Source of the DNA: Cellulomonas dongxiuzhuiae
GTDB taxonomy: Bacteria > Actinomycetota > Actinomycetes > Actinomycetales > Cellulomonadaceae
DNA: 64,000 nucleotides
Assembly (NCBI RefSeq): GCF_018623035.1
Contig: NZ_CP076023.1
Location: 2,976,001 to 3,040,000, forward strand
Direction: 5' to 3'
Shown: in pieces, positions 8,442 through 20,308 of the stretch
How the letters are laid out: the number at the start of each line of letters is the position of its first letter
How positions within the stretch are numbered: position 1 is the first letter of the stretch
Translations under genes and position numbers: made by a program
Notes under the pieces: model-generated
Seen by the model: only the letters and a program-made list of their open reading frames with translations
Database searches by the model: none
Told to the model about the DNA's origin: nothing

Positions 8442-9985
8442 TGGTCACTCCCTTCGGTACCGGCGGTGGTCGTCGCGGGCTGCACGTCGTCGACGCCGAG
8501 CTGCCCGACGCTCTCCTGCGCGGGCGGCCGGACCAGGTCGAGCGCCGGCCCGGGCACGAACCCGAGGACCAGCATGAGCGCGATGAGCGGCCCGACGACC
8601 CAGCGCTCGCGCGCGTCGACGTCGGTCATGGTCGCGAGCTCGGGCCGGACGGGTCCGGTGAACACGCGCTGGTAGAGCCACAGGACGTAGATCGCGGCGA
8701 GCACGACGCCGAGCGTCGCGACGACCGCTGCCGCCGGGTGACGCGCGAAGGTGCCGACGATGACGAGGAACTCGCTGACGAACGTCGAGAGCCCCGGCAG
8801 GGACAGGGCCGACAGGCCGACCACGAGGAACAGGCCGGCGAGCACCGGCACGACCTTCTGCAGGCCGCCGAAGTCGACGATCTGCTGCGAGCCGCGCCGC
8901 GCGGCGAGGAACCCGACGAGCAGGAACAGCGCACCCGTCGAGAGCCCGTGGTTGACCATGTAGAACGACGAGCCGGCGATCGAGGTCGACGTGAAGGCGA
9001 AGATCCCCAGGACGATGAACCCGAAGTGCGACACGGACGTGTAGGCGACCAGGCGCATCATGTCCTTCTGGCCGATGGCCAGCAGCGCCCCGTACAGGAT
9101 CGACACGACCGCGAGCACGATGATCACGGGAGCGGCCCAGCGGGACGCCGCCGGGAACAGCGGCAGGCACAGCGTGAGCATCCCGAACGTGCCGACCTTG
9201 TCGAGCACGCCGACCAGCAGCGTCGACGTCCCGGCCGGCGCCTGCTGCGCCGCGTCGGGCAGCCAGGTGTGCACGGGGAACATCGGCGCCTTGATGGCGA
9301 AGGCCAGGAAGAACGACAGGAACAGCCACTTCTCGACCGTCGGGTCGAGGTCGAGGCCGACGAGGTTCTCCACGAGGAAGCCCTCGGGACCGCCCGGGCC
9401 CTGCAGGTACAGCGCGATGACGCCCACGAGCATGACGAGCCCGCCGGCCAGCGAGTACAGCAGGAACTTCACGGCGGCGTAGCGCCGCTGGGCACCGCCG
9501 AACGCGCCGATCATGAAGTAGACGGGGATGAGCATCGCCTCGAAGACGACGTAGAACAGGAAGACGTCGCGCGCCGCGAACACCAGGACGATGAACGCCT
9601 CGAGCAGCAGGACGAGCGCCAGGTAGTGCCGCAACCGGTCGGTGGGACCGTCCGTGGAGCCCTGCTCGCGCCACGCCGCCAGCACCACCAGCGGCACCAG
9701 GACCACCGACATGCCGATCAGCGCGAGACCGACACCGTCGACGCCGAGCGCCCACGAGACCCCGAGCGCCGGGATCCAGGGCGCGGTCTCGACGAGCTGG
9801 TGGGCCGCGGCGTCGGCCGTGTCGAAGGCCGCGAAGGCCGCGACCGCGAGCAGGACCTCGGCGAGCGCGAACCCGAGCGCGACCGTCCGCGCACGCGCAC
9901 GGGCACCGGCGGGCAGCAGCCACAGGGCCGCGGCGCCGAGCAGCGGCAGCACCACCAGCGCGGTGAGCCAGGGGAAGTTCGACAT
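8438..9985 (-). CDS. nuoM: NADH-quinone oxidoreductase subunit M
   Basis: A 515-residue antiporter-like subunit of the complex I membrane arm. The conserved FFLAFAIKAPMFPVHTWLPDAAQQAP segment near residues 225-250 carries the essential lysine and histidine of the proton channel, and an earlier glutamate lies in FYVVFEAMLIP. Fourteen or so helices are expected. It starts 30 bases after the nuoL stop, with AGGAG upstream of the ATG, and ends overlapping nuoN. The C-terminal tail (about residues 490-515) is polar and variable. Confidence 0.97.
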   Translation of the reverse strand: MSNFPWLTALVVLPLLGAAALWLLPAGARARARTVALGFALAEVLLAVAAFAAFDTADAAAHQLVETAPWIPALGVSWALGVDGVGLALIGMSVVLVPLVVLAAWREQGSTDGPTDRLRHYLALVLLLEAFIVLVFAARDVFLFYVVFEAMLIPVYFMIGAFGGAQRRYAAVKFLLYSLAGGLVMLVGVIALYLQGPGGPEGFLVENLVGLDLDPTVEKWLFLSFFLAFAIKAPMFPVHTWLPDAAQQAPAGTSTLLVGVLDKVGTFGMLTLCLPLFPAASRWAAPVIIVLAVVSILYGALLAIGQKDMMRLVAYTSVSHFGFIVLGIFAFTSTSIAGSSFYMVNHGLSTGALFLLVGFLAARRGSQQIVDFGGLQKVVPVLAGLFLVVGLSALSLPGLSTFVSEFLVIVGTFARHPAAAVVATLGVVLAAIYVLWLYQRVFTGPVRPELATMTDVDARERWVVGPLIALMLVLGFVPGPALDLVRPPAQESVGQLGVDDVQPATTTAGTEGSDQ

Positions 9986-10015
9986 CAGTTCTCAGATCTC
10001 CTGTCGGCTCTTCGG

Positions 10016-12001
10016 TCAGCCGCGCACGGCGAGGACGACGACCGCCAGCGCGACGACGCCGACGACCATGACGGCGGCGTACGAGCGGGCGAACCCGTTC
10101 TGGACGCGGCGGACGACGTCACCGACGCCGACCGTCGCCCGGGCGACCCCGGTCACCGCACCGTCGACCACGGCCTTGTCGCCGTACACCAGCGACCGCG
10201 TGAGGTACTGGCCGGGTGCGACGAGCAGCGCGTCGTTGACGGCGTCCTGGTAGAGGTCGGCGCGGGCGGCGCGGGTGACCGCGGTGCCCAGGGGCGGCGT
10301 CACCGGCACGGTCGAGACCGCGTAGTGGCGCCACGCGAGGACGAGCCCGAGCGCCACGGCGACGAGCGTGAGCCCGATGAGGACCGGTACCGCGAGCACG
10401 GGCTCGCCGTGCTCGGCGTGCCCGACGGACGGCTCGAGCCACTCCACGAAGCCGACGCTCGAGAGCACCCAGCCCAGACCGACGGACCCGACCGCGAGCA
10501 CGATCATCGGCCACGTCATGAGCGCCGGGGACTCGTGCGGGTGCTGCTCGCTACCGTCCTTCTTCCTGCTCCAGCGCTTCTGCCCCTCGAACGTCATGAA
10601 GAACAGGCGGGACATGTAGAAGGCGGTGATGCCCGCGCCGATGAGCGCGACACTGCCGAAGACCCACGCGCGCCACGGCTGACCGTCGACGGGCACGAAC
10701 GCCGCCTCGATGATCTTGTCCTTGCTGAAGAACCCGGCGAAGGGCGGGATCCCGAGGATCGCGAGCCAGCCCGCCATGAACGTGAAGTACGTGATCTTCA
10801 TGTACCGGCCGAGGCCGCCGAAGCGCCGCATGTCGACCTGGTCGTCCATGCCGTGCATGACGGAGCCGGCACCGAGGAACATGCCGGCCTTGAAGAAGCC
10901 GTGCGTCACCAGGTGGAAGATCGCGAACGCGTAGCCGATGGGCCCGAGGCCGGCGGCCAGCACCATGTACCCGATCTGCGACATCGTCGAGGCGGCCAGC
11001 GCCTTCTTGATGTCGTCCTTGGCGCAGCCGACGATCGCCCCGAACAGCAGGGTGATCGCACCGACGATCGCGACGACGAGCTGGGCGGTCGGCGCCGCCG
11101 TGAACACGGCGCCCGACCGGATGATGAGGTACACGCCCGCGGTGACCATGGTCGCGGCGTGGATGAGCGCGGACACCGGCGTCGGGCCCGCCATCGCGTC
11201 ACCGAGCCAGGACTGCAGCGGGAACTGCGCCGACTTGCCGCACGCGGCGAGCAGGAGCATGAGGCCGATCGCGGTGAGCGTGCCCTGCGAGACGTCGCCG
11301 GACGCGGCACCCGCCTCGACCGTCGCGAAGTCCAGGCTGCCGAACGTCGCGAACAGCAGCCCCATCGCGATCAGGAGGCCGACGTCGCCGATGCGGTTGG
11401 CCACGAACGCCTTCTTCGCGGCGACCGCGTACGGCGTGTGGTGGTTCCAGAAGCCGATGAGCAGGTACGACGCGAGGCCGACGCCCTCCCAGCCGACGAA
11501 CAGCAGCACGTAGGAGTCCGCCAGGACCAGCAGCAGCATGGCCGCGACGAAGAGGTTGAGGTAGGCGAAGAACCGGCGCCGCGCCGCGTCGTGCTCCATG
11601 TACGCCACGGAGTACACGTGGATCAGGGTGCCGACGAAGGTCACGAGCAGGACGAACGTCAGCGACAGCGGGTCCACCCGCAGACCGGCGTCGATGCTCA
11701 GGGCACCCGCGTCCAGCCACGTGGCCAGGTGCACGTCGTGCACGCGCTGGCCGGCGGGCTGGCCGAGCACGGCCAGGAGCAGCACGACGCCGACGACGAA
11801 GGCGCCGGCCGAGGCGAGGACGCCGAGCCAGTGGCCCCACCGGTCGGCACGGCGGCCGAGCAGCAGGAGCACCGCGGCGGACAGCAGCGGCAGCGCGACG
11901 AGCCAGACGGCCGCCTGCCCGCCGCTCCACTCGGGGGCAGCGACGACCGGGTCGACCGCCGGCAGCACGGCAGGCGCGGTCAGGGAGATCAGGGTGTGCA
12001 C
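10016..12001 (-). CDS. nuoL: NADH-quinone oxidoreductase subunit L
   Basis: A 661-residue subunit, the most distal proton-pumping module of complex I, which also carries the long lateral helix. Recognisable segments are [19 protein letters not shown] near residue 170 and [31 protein letters not shown] near 255-285, containing the channel lysine and the family signature. The GTG start (11999-12001) has GAGGGGC just upstream and lies 10 bases after nuoK. A polar loop of charged residues ([15 protein letters not shown]) sits near residue 480, between helices. Confidence 0.97.
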   Translation of the reverse strand: MHTLISLTAPAVLPAVDPVVAAPEWSGGQAAVWLVALPLLSAAVLLLLGRRADRWGHWLGVLASAGAFVVGVVLLLAVLGQPAGQRVHDVHLATWLDAGALSIDAGLRVDPLSLTFVLLVTFVGTLIHVYSVAYMEHDAARRRFFAYLNLFVAAMLLLVLADSYVLLFVGWEGVGLASYLLIGFWNHHTPYAVAAKKAFVANRIGDVGLLIAMGLLFATFGSLDFATVEAGAASGDVSQGTLTAIGLMLLLAACGKSAQFPLQSWLGDAMAGPTPVSALIHAATMVTAGVYLIIRSGAVFTAAPTAQLVVAIVGAITLLFGAIVGCAKDDIKKALAASTMSQIGYMVLAAGLGPIGYAFAIFHLVTHGFFKAGMFLGAGSVMHGMDDQVDMRRFGGLGRYMKITYFTFMAGWLAILGIPPFAGFFSKDKIIEAAFVPVDGQPWRAWVFGSVALIGAGITAFYMSRLFFMTFEGQKRWSRKKDGSEQHPHESPALMTWPMIVLAVGSVGLGWVLSSVGFVEWLEPSVGHAEHGEPVLAVPVLIGLTLVAVALGLVLAWRHYAVSTVPVTPPLGTAVTRAARADLYQDAVNDALLVAPGQYLTRSLVYGDKAVVDGAVTGVARATVGVGDVVRRVQNGFARSYAAVMVVGVVALAVVVLAVRG

Positions 12002-12011
12002 GTGCTGCCCC

Positions 12012-12311
12012 TCAGCTCTTCAGCAGGTTGACGTCGTCGACCGACGCCGAGCGCCTGGTCCGGAAGATGGAGACGATGATCGCCAGACCGACGACCACCT
12101 CGGCCGCCGCGACGACCATGACGAAGAACGCGAGCACCTGGCCGGAGAGGTTGCCGTGCAGGCGCGCGAACGTCACGAGCAGCAGGTTGGTCGAGTTGAG
12201 CATGAGCTCGACGCCCATGAACACGATGATCGCGTTGCGCCGCAGCAGCACCGTGGTCGCGCCGATCGCGAACAGGATCGCGGCCAGCACCAGGTAGTGG
12301 GTGAGGCTCAC
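12012..12311 (-). CDS. nuoK: NADH-quinone oxidoreductase subunit K
   Basis: A 99-residue three-helix membrane subunit of complex I. The central segment [21 protein letters not shown] contains the conserved membrane glutamate of the proton path, and a second glutamate lies in [12 protein letters not shown]. Length equals the family norm (about 100). The GTG start overlaps the end of nuoJ by 4 bases, so the two are translationally coupled; a longer upstream frame exists but is merely the other reading of nuoJ. Confidence 0.96.
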   Translation of the reverse strand: MSLTHYLVLAAILFAIGATTVLLRRNAIIVFMGVELMLNSTNLLLVTFARLHGNLSGQVLAFFVMVVAAAEVVVGLAIIVSIFRTRRSASVDDVNLLKS

Positions 12312-13276
12312 CGGCCGTCCTCCTCGTCGTGGGTCGGGGCGTCGGTCGGCCGGTCCGCGGGGCCGTCCGGCCCGGCGACGGGGTCGTGCACGACGACCCC
12401 ACCGGCGACGGTGCCCTCCGGGCCCCCGACGTACTCGTCGTCGGACGTGAACGTGCCCGCGCCGATCGCCCAGCCGCCCGCGAGGACACGGTCGATGCGC
12501 GCCGCGTACTCGCGCGCGTCCGCCTCCTGCCCGCGCACGCGCAGCACGCGCGGCACGGAGCTCTCGAGCGGGGTGCCGTCCGGCAGCAGCGCCGGGACGT
12601 CCATGGCGTTGTGCCGGGCGTAGACGCCGGGCGCAGGCAGCGAGACCGGGTGCACGCCGTCGCGCAGGCGGCGCTCGGCGCGCTCGCGCTGGCCCACCTT
12701 CGGCACCAGGCGACCGCGGTGGGTGAGCACCAGGGCACCGAGCGCGGCGACGACCAGCAGGGCGCCGACAGCCTCCATGGCCAGCACGTGGTCGGCGAAG
12801 AGCAGGTGCGCGACGGCCTCGGGGTTCGACGGCGCGTTCGCCGCCGCGAGCCCGACCGGCGGGTCGTACGTGGCTCGTCCGACGACGCCGGCGAGCACGA
12901 CACCCAGCCCGAGGCCCGCGAGCACGCCGATCCAGCGCTGCCCGCGGATGGTCTCCACGAGCGAGTCCGAGCGGTCGACGCCGACGAGCATGAGGACGAA
13001 CAGGAAGAGCATCATCACGGCGCCGGTGTAGACGACGACCTGCACGACGCCGAGGAACTCGGCCCCCTGGGCGACGTACATGAACGCGAGCGAGATCATG
13101 ATGAAGATGACCGCCAGCGCCGCGTGCACGGCCTTGCGTGCCAGGAGCAGGCCCAGCGCCGCGAGCACCATGAGCGGCGCGAGGACCCAGAACAGCACGG
13201 CCTCGGCGGTGCTCGTCTGGCCGGAGTCCGTCAGCGCGCCGGCGGCAGCCGGCAGCGCGGTGAGCAGCGGGTTCAC
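12308..13276 (-). CDS. nuoJ: NADH-quinone oxidoreductase subunit J, with long C-terminal extension
   Basis: A 322-residue protein. The first 190 residues are the normal five-helix NuoJ, with [33 protein letters not shown] in helices 2-3, the region of the pi-bulge in known structures. The remaining 130 or so residues are hydrophilic, ending in a Pro/Asp/Thr-rich tail, which makes the protein longer than E. coli NuoJ (184). The GTG start at 13276 overlaps the nuoI stop by 4 bases and has a GGGGGG ribosome site. The extension should lie outside the membrane; its role is unknown. Confidence 0.95.
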   Translation of the reverse strand: MNPLLTALPAAAGALTDSGQTSTAEAVLFWVLAPLMVLAALGLLLARKAVHAALAVIFIMISLAFMYVAQGAEFLGVVQVVVYTGAVMMLFLFVLMLVGVDRSDSLVETIRGQRWIGVLAGLGLGVVLAGVVGRATYDPPVGLAAANAPSNPEAVAHLLFADHVLAMEAVGALLVVAALGALVLTHRGRLVPKVGQRERAERRLRDGVHPVSLPAPGVYARHNAMDVPALLPDGTPLESSVPRVLRVRGQEADAREYAARIDRVLAGGWAIGAGTFTSDDEYVGGPEGTVAGGVVVHDPVAGPDGPADRPTDAPTHDEEDGR

Positions 13277-14076
13277 CTGGCACCCCCCTGGCGGTGCGCG
13301 CCCGCCGTGATCGCGCGCTGCGCGAGACGCGTCTCGCCGAGGTCGGGGACCGTGGCGCCCTTCGCGGCGTTCTCGGGCAGCGTCGGGTCGTCCGGCCGGT
13401 GCTCCGTGACCCAGGCGACCTGGTCGTCCGTGACCCCGGTGACCTCGCCGCGGTAGTAGTCCGTGTCGGACGTCCCCTCGACCATCGGGTGCGGCGCGGC
13501 GAGCTGGCCCGAGCGCAGCGGCGCGAGCAGGTCCTGCTTCTCCCAGATCATCCCGGGGCGCGTCGGACCGGCGAGCTCGTACTCGTTGGTCATCGTCAGG
13601 GCGCGCGTGGGGCACGCCTCGATGCACAGGCCGCAGAAGATGCAGCGCAGGTAGTTGATCTGGTAGACGCGGCCGTACCGCTCCCCCGGCGAGAACTGCG
13701 CGTCCGGGGTGTTGTCGCCGCCCTCGACGTAGATCGCGTCCGCGGGGCACGCCCACGCGCACAGCTCGCAGCCGATGCACTTCTCGAGGCCGTCGGCGTA
13801 GCGGTTGAGCTGGTGCCGGCCGTGGTAGCGCGGCTTGGTGGGCACCTGCTCGCGCGGGTACTGCTCCGTCACCGTGGGCTTGAACATGTTCGCGAACGTC
13901 ACGCCGAAGCCGGCCACGGGCGCGAGCAGCTCGCTCAGGCCCGAGCGCTTCTCGATGAGCGACTCGTACTCGGACGACGGGCGGTCGACGGCCCCGCCCG
14001 TGCGCGGCGTGGGCTGCACCTGGCCACCGGGCGCGGACGCGCCGGGCGCGGGCCTCTTCTTGCGCTGCTCAGCCAC
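13273..14076 (-). CDS. nuoI: NADH-quinone oxidoreductase subunit I (two 4Fe-4S clusters)
   Basis: A 267-residue ferredoxin-like subunit of the complex I connecting region. Two 4Fe-4S motifs are complete: [12 protein letters not shown] and [12 protein letters not shown]; these carry clusters N6a and N6b toward the quinone site. About 50 residues precede the conserved core and about 100 follow it, longer than in E. coli (180). The GTG start lies inside the end of nuoH (8-base overlap), and the stop overlaps nuoJ. Confidence 0.96.
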   Translation of the reverse strand: MAEQRKKRPAPGASAPGGQVQPTPRTGGAVDRPSSEYESLIEKRSGLSELLAPVAGFGVTFANMFKPTVTEQYPREQVPTKPRYHGRHQLNRYADGLEKCIGCELCAWACPADAIYVEGGDNTPDAQFSPGERYGRVYQINYLRCIFCGLCIEACPTRALTMTNEYELAGPTRPGMIWEKQDLLAPLRSGQLAAPHPMVEGTSDTDYYRGEVTGVTDDQVAWVTEHRPDDPTLPENAAKGATVPDLGETRLAQRAITAGAHRQGGAR

Positions 14077-15445
14077 CGCGCACCTCCAGCGGGGTCTCGG
14101 GTTCGGACGGGTCGTCGGCGGCGGTCGCCGCGAGGCGGCGCTGCGCGCGGGGGGACGGGGGCAGGACCTGCCCCGGCAGCGGCGGCACCGGGTAGCCGTC
14201 GGCGAAGGGGTCGAAGTCCTGCGGCTCCGTGGGCTCGGGCGCCGGCTCGGGCTTCTTCTCCGGCACCAGGAAGGAGAGCACGAGGCCCACCACGACGACG
14301 CCCGCGAGCCCGAACAGCAGCGTGCGCAGGTCGACGTCCCACAGCTGGCGCGCGGCCTGCACGAGCGTCACGCACACGACCCAGACGAGGGCCGCCGGGA
14401 TGAGGATCTTCCAGCCGATCTTCATGAACTGGTCGTAGCGGAAGCGCAGCACCGAGCCGCGGATCCACACGAACAGGAACATGAACAGCCAGACCTTGGC
14501 GACGAACCACAGGACGGGCCACCAGCCGGTGTTGAACATGCCGTCGTTGATGGCCGAGATCGGCCACGGGGCGCGCCAGCCGCCGAAGAACAGCGTGGTG
14601 GCGACCGCCGACACGTTGAGCATGTTGATGTACTCGGCGAGGAAGAACCACGCGAACTTCATCGACGAGTACTCGGTGGTGTACCCGCCGACGAGCTCGC
14701 CCTCGGCCTCGGGCAGGTCGAACGGCAGGCGGTTGGTCTCGCCGACCATCGAGATGACGTAGATGACGAACGCGGGCAGCAGCGGCAGGAACCACCACAT
14801 CTGCGTCTGGGAGTTGACGATCTGCGACGTCGACATCGACCCGGCCATGATGAACACGCTCACCAGGGACAGGCCCATCGCGAGCTCGTAGGAGATGACC
14901 TGCGCCGTCGAGCGGACACCGCCGAGCAGCGGGTACGTCGAGTTGGAGGACCAGCCGCCCAGGACGATGCCGTACACGCCGACCGCCGCGCACGCCAGGA
15001 TGTACAGGACGGCCACCGAGAAGTCGGTGAGCTGCAGCGGCGTGACGACCCCGAAGATGCTCACCTCGGGCCCGAACGGGATGACCGCGTACACCAGCAG
15101 CGAGCACAGCACCGCGATCATCGGCGCGAGGATGTAGACGAGCTTGTCCGCCGCCCGGACGGTGACGTCCTCCTTGACCAGGAGCTTCATGGCGTCCGCG
15201 AGCGACTGCAGCAGGCCGAGCGGCCCGTGCACGTTGGGCCCGGGGCGCAGCTGCATGCGTCCCACGACCCGCCGCTCGAACCAGATGGCGATGAGGACGC
15301 TGGTCAGCAGGAACACGATGATCGCGACGGCCTTGAGCAGCCACACCCAGAACACGTCCTGGCTGAAGTCCGCCGAGACCGCGCCGACCGTCCCGTCACC
15401 GACCGCGCTCGGCAGCGCACCCAGCGCCGTGGCCAGCCCGCTCAT
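14069..15445 (-). CDS. nuoH: NADH-quinone oxidoreductase subunit H
   Basis: A 458-residue membrane subunit that forms most of the quinone-binding chamber. The conserved segments are present: [18 protein letters not shown] near residue 45, [30 protein letters not shown] near 240 with its cluster of essential glutamates, and [18 protein letters not shown] near 335. The last 65 residues are a Pro-rich cytoplasmic tail not found in E. coli NuoH (325 residues). The ATG overlaps the nuoG stop (ATGA). The frame could extend further upstream, but only into nuoG coding sequence. Confidence 0.96.
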   Translation of the reverse strand: MSGLATALGALPSAVGDGTVGAVSADFSQDVFWVWLLKAVAIIVFLLTSVLIAIWFERRVVGRMQLRPGPNVHGPLGLLQSLADAMKLLVKEDVTVRAADKLVYILAPMIAVLCSLLVYAVIPFGPEVSIFGVVTPLQLTDFSVAVLYILACAAVGVYGIVLGGWSSNSTYPLLGGVRSTAQVISYELAMGLSLVSVFIMAGSMSTSQIVNSQTQMWWFLPLLPAFVIYVISMVGETNRLPFDLPEAEGELVGGYTTEYSSMKFAWFFLAEYINMLNVSAVATTLFFGGWRAPWPISAINDGMFNTGWWPVLWFVAKVWLFMFLFVWIRGSVLRFRYDQFMKIGWKILIPAALVWVVCVTLVQAARQLWDVDLRTLLFGLAGVVVVGLVLSFLVPEKKPEPAPEPTEPQDFDPFADGYPVPPLPGQVLPPSPRAQRRLAATAADDPSEPETPLEVRGG

Positions 15446-18096
15446 GCCCGCTCCTCCTCGTCCACGCGGACGCCGGCGACGGCCTCCGCGGTGTCCCCGG
15501 TCAGCCCGGAGCCTGCGTGCGCCGTGACGCCCGGGGCGTCGCTGCGGCCCGCGGGAGCGAGCCGGACGACCGTGCCGCCGACCCCGCCGAGCACGTCGCG
15601 CACCGCGGCACCCCGGGGGTTCGTCGGGAGCCACACGACGTGGTCGGCCATGTCGGTGACCTGCACGGCTGCCGTGACGGTGCCGCGGTCCGTGCTGACG
15701 GCCACGTCGTCGCCGTCGGCGAGACCGGCCGCCTGCGCGGTCACCGGCGAGACGCGCGCGACCGGCTGCTTGGCAGTGCCGGCCAGGTACGGCTCACCGT
15801 CCTGCAGGCGACCGGCGTCGAGCAGCTGGTGCCATGTCGCGAGCACCGCGTGACCCGGGGGCACCGCGGGCGGTTCGGCCGGGCTCGTCGCGGGCTGCTC
15901 GACACGGCCGCCGTCCCAGCCGCCGAGCTGGTCCAGCTCGGCGTGCACGTCCGCCAGCGTGAGCAGACCGAGGTCGGCCCCCATGGCGTCGGCCAGCCGG
16001 TCCAGCACGCGGAAGTCGGACAGGTGGGTCGTCGTGAGCACCTGCGCGAACGGGCGCGGACGCCCCTCCCAGGTGACGAACGTGCCGGCCTTCTCGACCG
16101 GCGGCGCCACGGGGAGCACGACGTCCGCGCGGTCGGTGACCTCGCTGCGCCGCACCTCGAGCGAGACGAGGAAGGGCACGGCGTCGAGCGCGGCCCGGGC
16201 GAGCACCGGGTCCGCGTGGTCGGCGGGGTCCACACCACCGACGACGAGCGCCCCGAGCCGACCGGCCGCGGCGGCGGCGAGGATCTCGTCCGCGCTGCGA
16301 CCCGGCGTCGTGGGCAGGTCGTCGACGCCCCAGACGGCGGCCACGTCGACGCGCGCCGACGGGTCGGCGACCGGACGCCCGCCCGGCAGCAGCGTCGGCA
16401 GCGTGCCGGCCTCGATCGCACCGCGCTCACCGGCACGCCGCGGGATCCACGCGACGCGTGCCCCCGTGCGCTCCGCGAGTCGCAGCACCGCGGTCAGGGC
16501 ACCGGGCACCGTCGCGGCACGCTCGCCGACGAGGATGACGGAGCCCTCGGCGCCGAGCGCGTCGGCGGTCGCGCCGAGCACGTCGTCCGCGCCGGTCGTG
16601 ATCGCGTCGAGCACCTCGGGCTCGGTGCCCGGTGCGGCGGCCAGGAGCGTGCCGTCGAGCCGCTCGATGCCGCGGCTCGCCAGGGCGGCGACCGCGAAGA
16701 CCCGGGTGCGACCGGCGACGACCGACGAGCGCAGGCGCAGGAAGGCGATGCCGCCCTCCTCCTCGGGCTCGTACCCGACGCACAGCACGGCCGGTGCGGC
16801 GACCAGGTCGCCGAACGTCACCCGCAGCGTGCGACCCGCGACGTGGTGACCGAGGAAGGTCTCCTCCTCCGCCGAGTGCGGACGCGCGCGGTGGTCGACG
16901 TCGTTGGTGCCGAGCACGGTGCGCGCGAGCTTGGAGTACGCGTAGGCGTCCTCGAGCGTGAGCCGCCCGCCGGGCAGCACGCCCACGGTCGCGCCCCGCA
17001 GCCCGGCGGCCGCCGTGTCCAGCGCCTCGGTCCACGAGCACGGCTCGAGCTCGCCCCGCGTGCCGTCGGCCAGCGGCCGGCGCACGAGCGGCGTCGTGAC
17101 GCGGTCGGGGGCGGACTGCCAGTGGAACGCGAACCGGTCCTTGTCGGTGATCCACTCCTGGTTGACCGCCGGGTCGTCGCCCGCGAGGCGCCGCAGCACC
17201 ACGCCGCGCCGGTGGTCGACACGGATCGCGGACCCGTTGGCGTCGTGCTCGGCGATCGACGCCGCCGACACGAGGTCGAACGGCCGCGAGCGGAACCGGT
17301 AGGCCGCCGACGTCAGCGCGCCGACCGGGCAGATCTGCACGGTGTTGCCGGAGAAGTACGACGCGAACGGCCGGCCGCTCGTGTCGAGCGTGGACGCACC
17401 CACGGGCGCGTCGCCCGCGAAGCCCAGCACCCGGGTGTCGAACGTGCCGATCTGCTGCGCCGCGCCCCGCTTCTGCAGGTCGATCCACACGTCGCCCGCG
17501 ATCTCCTCGGAGAACCGCGTGCAGCGCTGGCACAGGATGCACCGCTCACGGTCGAGCAGGACCTGCGTCGAGATCGCGATCGGCTTGGGGAACGTGCGCT
17601 TGACGTCGACGAACCGCGTCGCGGCGCGCCCGTTGCTCATCGCCTGGTTCTGCAGGGGGCACTCGCCGCCCTTGTCGCAGACCGGGCAGTCGAGCGGGTG
17701 GTTGATGAGCAGCAGCTCCATGACGCCGTGCTGCGCCTTGTCGGCCTCGGGCGACGTGTGCTGCGTCTTGACCTGCATGCCGGGCGTCGCCTCGAGGGTG
17801 CAGGACGCCTGCGGCTTGGGCATCTTGGCGACGTTGCCGTCACGCCCGGGCGCCCACACCTCGACGAGGCACTGGCGGCAGGCACCGGCGGGCGCGAGCA
17901 GCGGGTGGTCGCAGAAGCGCGGGATCTGGATGCCGAGCTGCTCGGCGGCACGGATGACGAGCGTGCCCTTCGGCACGGTCGTCTCGATGCCGTCGACGGT
18001 GAACGTCACCGTCGCCGCCGGCTCGGGCGCCACGGTGGGCGGCGCGGCCGGCACCAGCGGTGTCGTGTCGGTGGGCCTCGGGGTCGTGGTGGTCAT
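15442..18096 (-). CDS. nuoG: NADH-quinone oxidoreductase subunit G
   Basis: An 884-residue iron-sulfur subunit of the peripheral arm. The N-terminal ferredoxin-like domain has RFCDHPLL and CRQCLVEV cysteines (2Fe-2S), then [13 protein letters not shown] and [10 protein letters not shown] (4Fe-4S clusters). The C-terminal two thirds resemble a molybdopterin oxidoreductase domain, as in all NuoG, with low-complexity Ala-rich stretches. About 35 residues of Thr/Pro-rich sequence precede the ferredoxin domain. The ATG at 18096 overlaps the nuoF stop by 4 bases. Confidence 0.96.
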   Translation of the reverse strand: MTTTTPRPTDTTPLVPAAPPTVAPEPAATVTFTVDGIETTVPKGTLVIRAAEQLGIQIPRFCDHPLLAPAGACRQCLVEVWAPGRDGNVAKMPKPQASCTLEATPGMQVKTQHTSPEADKAQHGVMELLLINHPLDCPVCDKGGECPLQNQAMSNGRAATRFVDVKRTFPKPIAISTQVLLDRERCILCQRCTRFSEEIAGDVWIDLQKRGAAQQIGTFDTRVLGFAGDAPVGASTLDTSGRPFASYFSGNTVQICPVGALTSAAYRFRSRPFDLVSAASIAEHDANGSAIRVDHRRGVVLRRLAGDDPAVNQEWITDKDRFAFHWQSAPDRVTTPLVRRPLADGTRGELEPCSWTEALDTAAAGLRGATVGVLPGGRLTLEDAYAYSKLARTVLGTNDVDHRARPHSAEEETFLGHHVAGRTLRVTFGDLVAAPAVLCVGYEPEEEGGIAFLRLRSSVVAGRTRVFAVAALASRGIERLDGTLLAAAPGTEPEVLDAITTGADDVLGATADALGAEGSVILVGERAATVPGALTAVLRLAERTGARVAWIPRRAGERGAIEAGTLPTLLPGGRPVADPSARVDVAAVWGVDDLPTTPGRSADEILAAAAAGRLGALVVGGVDPADHADPVLARAALDAVPFLVSLEVRRSEVTDRADVVLPVAPPVEKAGTFVTWEGRPRPFAQVLTTTHLSDFRVLDRLADAMGADLGLLTLADVHAELDQLGGWDGGRVEQPATSPAEPPAVPPGHAVLATWHQLLDAGRLQDGEPYLAGTAKQPVARVSPVTAQAAGLADGDDVAVSTDRGTVTAAVQVTDMADHVVWLPTNPRGAAVRDVLGGVGGTVVRLAPAGRSDAPGVTAHAGSGLTGDTAEAVAGVRVDEEERA

Positions 18097-19427
18097 GCGT
18101 GCACCCCCGCCAGCTGCGTGCTGCGACGCGGCGTGTAGTCGAAGAGCGAGCTGCGCTCGGGCGGGAACAGGACGTCGGCCGGCGTGTGCGTGCCCGCCTC
18201 GAACTCCTCCCGGAAGTACTGGATGGCGCTGGTGACGGGACTCGTCGCACCGTCGCCGAGCGCGCAGAAGGCGCGGCCGAGGATGTTGTCGCACAGGTCG
18301 AGCAGCAGGTCGATGTCGGAGGGCGTGCCCTGACCGGCCTCGAGCCGCGACATGATCTGCTCCAGCCAGAACGTGCCCTCGCGGCAGGGCGTGCACTTGC
18401 CGCAGGACTCGTGCTTGTAGAACTGGATCCAGCGCGACACGGCCTTCACGACCGACGTCGTCTCGTCGAAGATCTGCAGCGCGCGCGTGCCCAGCATGGA
18501 GCCGGCCTTGCCGACGGACTCGTAGTCGAGGGGCACGTCGAGGTGCTCCGCGGTGAAGATCGGCGTCGAGGAGCCCCCGGGCGTCCAGAACTTCAGCTCG
18601 TGCCCCTCGCGCACACCGCCCGCCATGTCGAGCAGCTCGCGCAGCGTGATGCCCAGCGGGGCCTCGTACTGGCCGGGCCGCGTGACGTGGCCCGACAGCG
18701 AGAACAGGCCGTGACCGGCGGAGCGCTCGGTGCCCATCGAGGTGAACCAGTCGGCGCCGCCGACGAGGATGCCGGGCACCGACGCGACGGACTCGACGTT
18801 GTTGACGACGGTCGGCCGCGCGTACAGACCTGCCACGGCGGGGAACGGCGGCTTCAGGCGCGGCTGGCCGCGCAGGCCCTCGAGGGAGTCGAGCAGCGCC
18901 GTCTCCTCGCCGCAGATGTAGGCGCCGGCACCGGCGTGCACGGTGATCTCGAGGTCGAAGCCCGACCCGAGGATGTCGGTGCCCAGGTAACCGGCCTCGC
19001 GCGCCTCACGGACGGCCTCGAGCAGCCGGCGGTAGACGTGCAGGACCTCGCCCCGCACGTAGATGAACGCGTGGTGGCAGCCGATCGCGTAGGACGTGAT
19101 GATCACGCCCTCGATGAGGTCCTGCGGGCTCGCCAGCATCAGCGGGATGTCCTTGCAGGTGCCCGGCTCCGACTCGTCGGCGTTGACGACGAGGTAGCGG
19201 GGCCCACCGTCGGGCGCGGGCAGGAAGCCCCACTTCATGCCCGTCGGGAAGCCCGCCCCGCCGCGGCCGCGCAGCCCGGAGTCCTTCACCGCCGTCACGA
19301 CGTCGGCCGGCGCCATGCCCAGCGCGCGGCGCAGACCGCGGTAGCCGCCGTCGGCCTCGTACCGGTCGAGCTTCCACGACCGGTCCGCGTCCCAGTGCGC
19401 GGACAGCACGGGGGTCAGGGTCGTCAT
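18093..19427 (-). CDS. nuoF: NADH-quinone oxidoreductase subunit F (NADH/FMN site)
   Basis: A 444-residue flavoprotein that oxidises [22 protein letters not shown] near residue 50 binds NADH/FMN, and the C-terminal [12 protein letters not shown] near 350 with a later cysteine (CALGD) holds the N3 4Fe-4S cluster. Length matches the family. An ideal AAGGAG ribosome site is six to seven bases before the ATG, and the start overlaps the nuoE stop by one base (TGATG). Confidence 0.97.
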   Translation of the reverse strand: MTTLTPVLSAHWDADRSWKLDRYEADGGYRGLRRALGMAPADVVTAVKDSGLRGRGGAGFPTGMKWGFLPAPDGGPRYLVVNADESEPGTCKDIPLMLASPQDLIEGVIITSYAIGCHHAFIYVRGEVLHVYRRLLEAVREAREAGYLGTDILGSGFDLEITVHAGAGAYICGEETALLDSLEGLRGQPRLKPPFPAVAGLYARPTVVNNVESVASVPGILVGGADWFTSMGTERSAGHGLFSLSGHVTRPGQYEAPLGITLRELLDMAGGVREGHELKFWTPGGSSTPIFTAEHLDVPLDYESVGKAGSMLGTRALQIFDETTSVVKAVSRWIQFYKHESCGKCTPCREGTFWLEQIMSRLEAGQGTPSDIDLLLDLCDNILGRAFCALGDGATSPVTSAIQYFREEFEAGTHTPADVLFPPERSSLFDYTPRRSTQLAGVHA

Positions 19428-20308
19428 CACGACTCCTTCGCGTCGTCGGACTTCTGCTTGCGCTGCTCGCCGGCGGGCGAGACGTCGGCCGGCGTCGTCG
19501 GGGCCCGGTCGGCGCTGGACTGCGCCTCGCCGGCCTCCGGCTCGCCGTGGCTCGCGCCGCTCGTGGCCACGCGCTCGTCGGCGTCGAACGACGGTGCCGT
19601 CCAGCCGCGCTCGCGCGCCAGCTCGGTGCCGCGCACGGTCGCCGGACCGGCACCCACGCCCTCGTCGGCGCGGCCGTCGGGGAAGCCCGCCAGGACGCGG
19701 CTCATCTCCTTGAACGTGCAGACCGACGACGCCCCGCGCGTCGGCGCGACGGGCGCACCCTCGACGAGCCGGTCGACGACGTCCACGGCCGAGGCCGGCG
19801 TCTGGTTGTCGAAGAACTCCCAGTTGACCATCACGACGGGCGCGTAGTCGCAGGCCGCGTTGCACTCGATGCGCTCGAGCGTGATCGCGCCGTCGCCGGT
19901 CGTCTCGTCGTGCCCGATCCCGAGGTGCGCGCTGAGCTCCTCCCAGATCGCGTCACCGCCCATGACCGCGCACAGCGTGTTGGTGCACACGCCCACCGTG
20001 TAGGTGCCGTTGGGGTGCCGCTTGTACTGCGTGTAGAAGGTCGCGACCGCGGAGACCTCGGCGGTCGAGATGCCCAGCGTCGCGGCGCAGAACGCGATGC
20101 CGCGCGGGCTGACGTAGCCGTCCTCCGCCTGCACCAGGTGCAGCATCGGCAGCAGCGCCGAACGCGCCTGCGGGTACCGCGCGATGATCTCCTGCGCGTC
20201 GGCCGTCAGGCGGGCGCGCGTCGCGTCGTCGAAGCCCGTGGCGTGCCGCTCCCCCGGGGTCCGGCCGTGGTCGTGGGGCGCCGGGGCGCCCGCGTGCTCG
20301 ACGGACAT
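19427..20308 (-). CDS. nuoE: NADH-quinone oxidoreductase subunit E, with C-terminal extension
   Basis: A 293-residue thioredoxin-fold subunit carrying the off-path 2Fe-2S cluster N1a. The four ligands are seen in VCTNTLCAVMGG and IECNAACDYAPV. The core (about residues 30-200) matches E. coli NuoE (166 residues). The last 90 residues are hydrophilic, rich in Ala, Glu, Pro and Lys, and have no counterpart in short NuoE proteins. The ATG shares one base with the nuoD stop. Confidence 0.96.
   Translation of the reverse strand: MSVEHAGAPAPHDHGRTPGERHATGFDDATRARLTADAQEIIARYPQARSALLPMLHLVQAEDGYVSPRGIAFCAATLGISTAEVSAVATFYTQYKRHPNGTYTVGVCTNTLCAVMGGDAIWEELSAHLGIGHDETTGDGAITLERIECNAACDYAPVVMVNWEFFDNQTPASAVDVVDRLVEGAPVAPTRGASSVCTFKEMSRVLAGFPDGRADEGVGAGPATVRGTELARERGWTAPSFDADERVATSGASHGEPEAGEAQSSADRAPTTPADVSPAGEQRKQKSDDAKES

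Noticed and set aside
8738-12031. Open frame of over 1,000 codons on the plus strand, opposite nuoM and nuoL
   Set aside because: It is a shadow frame: composition is Arg/Asp/Glu/His/Gln-rich without any domain, and both nuo genes below it show full family motifs and overlaps.
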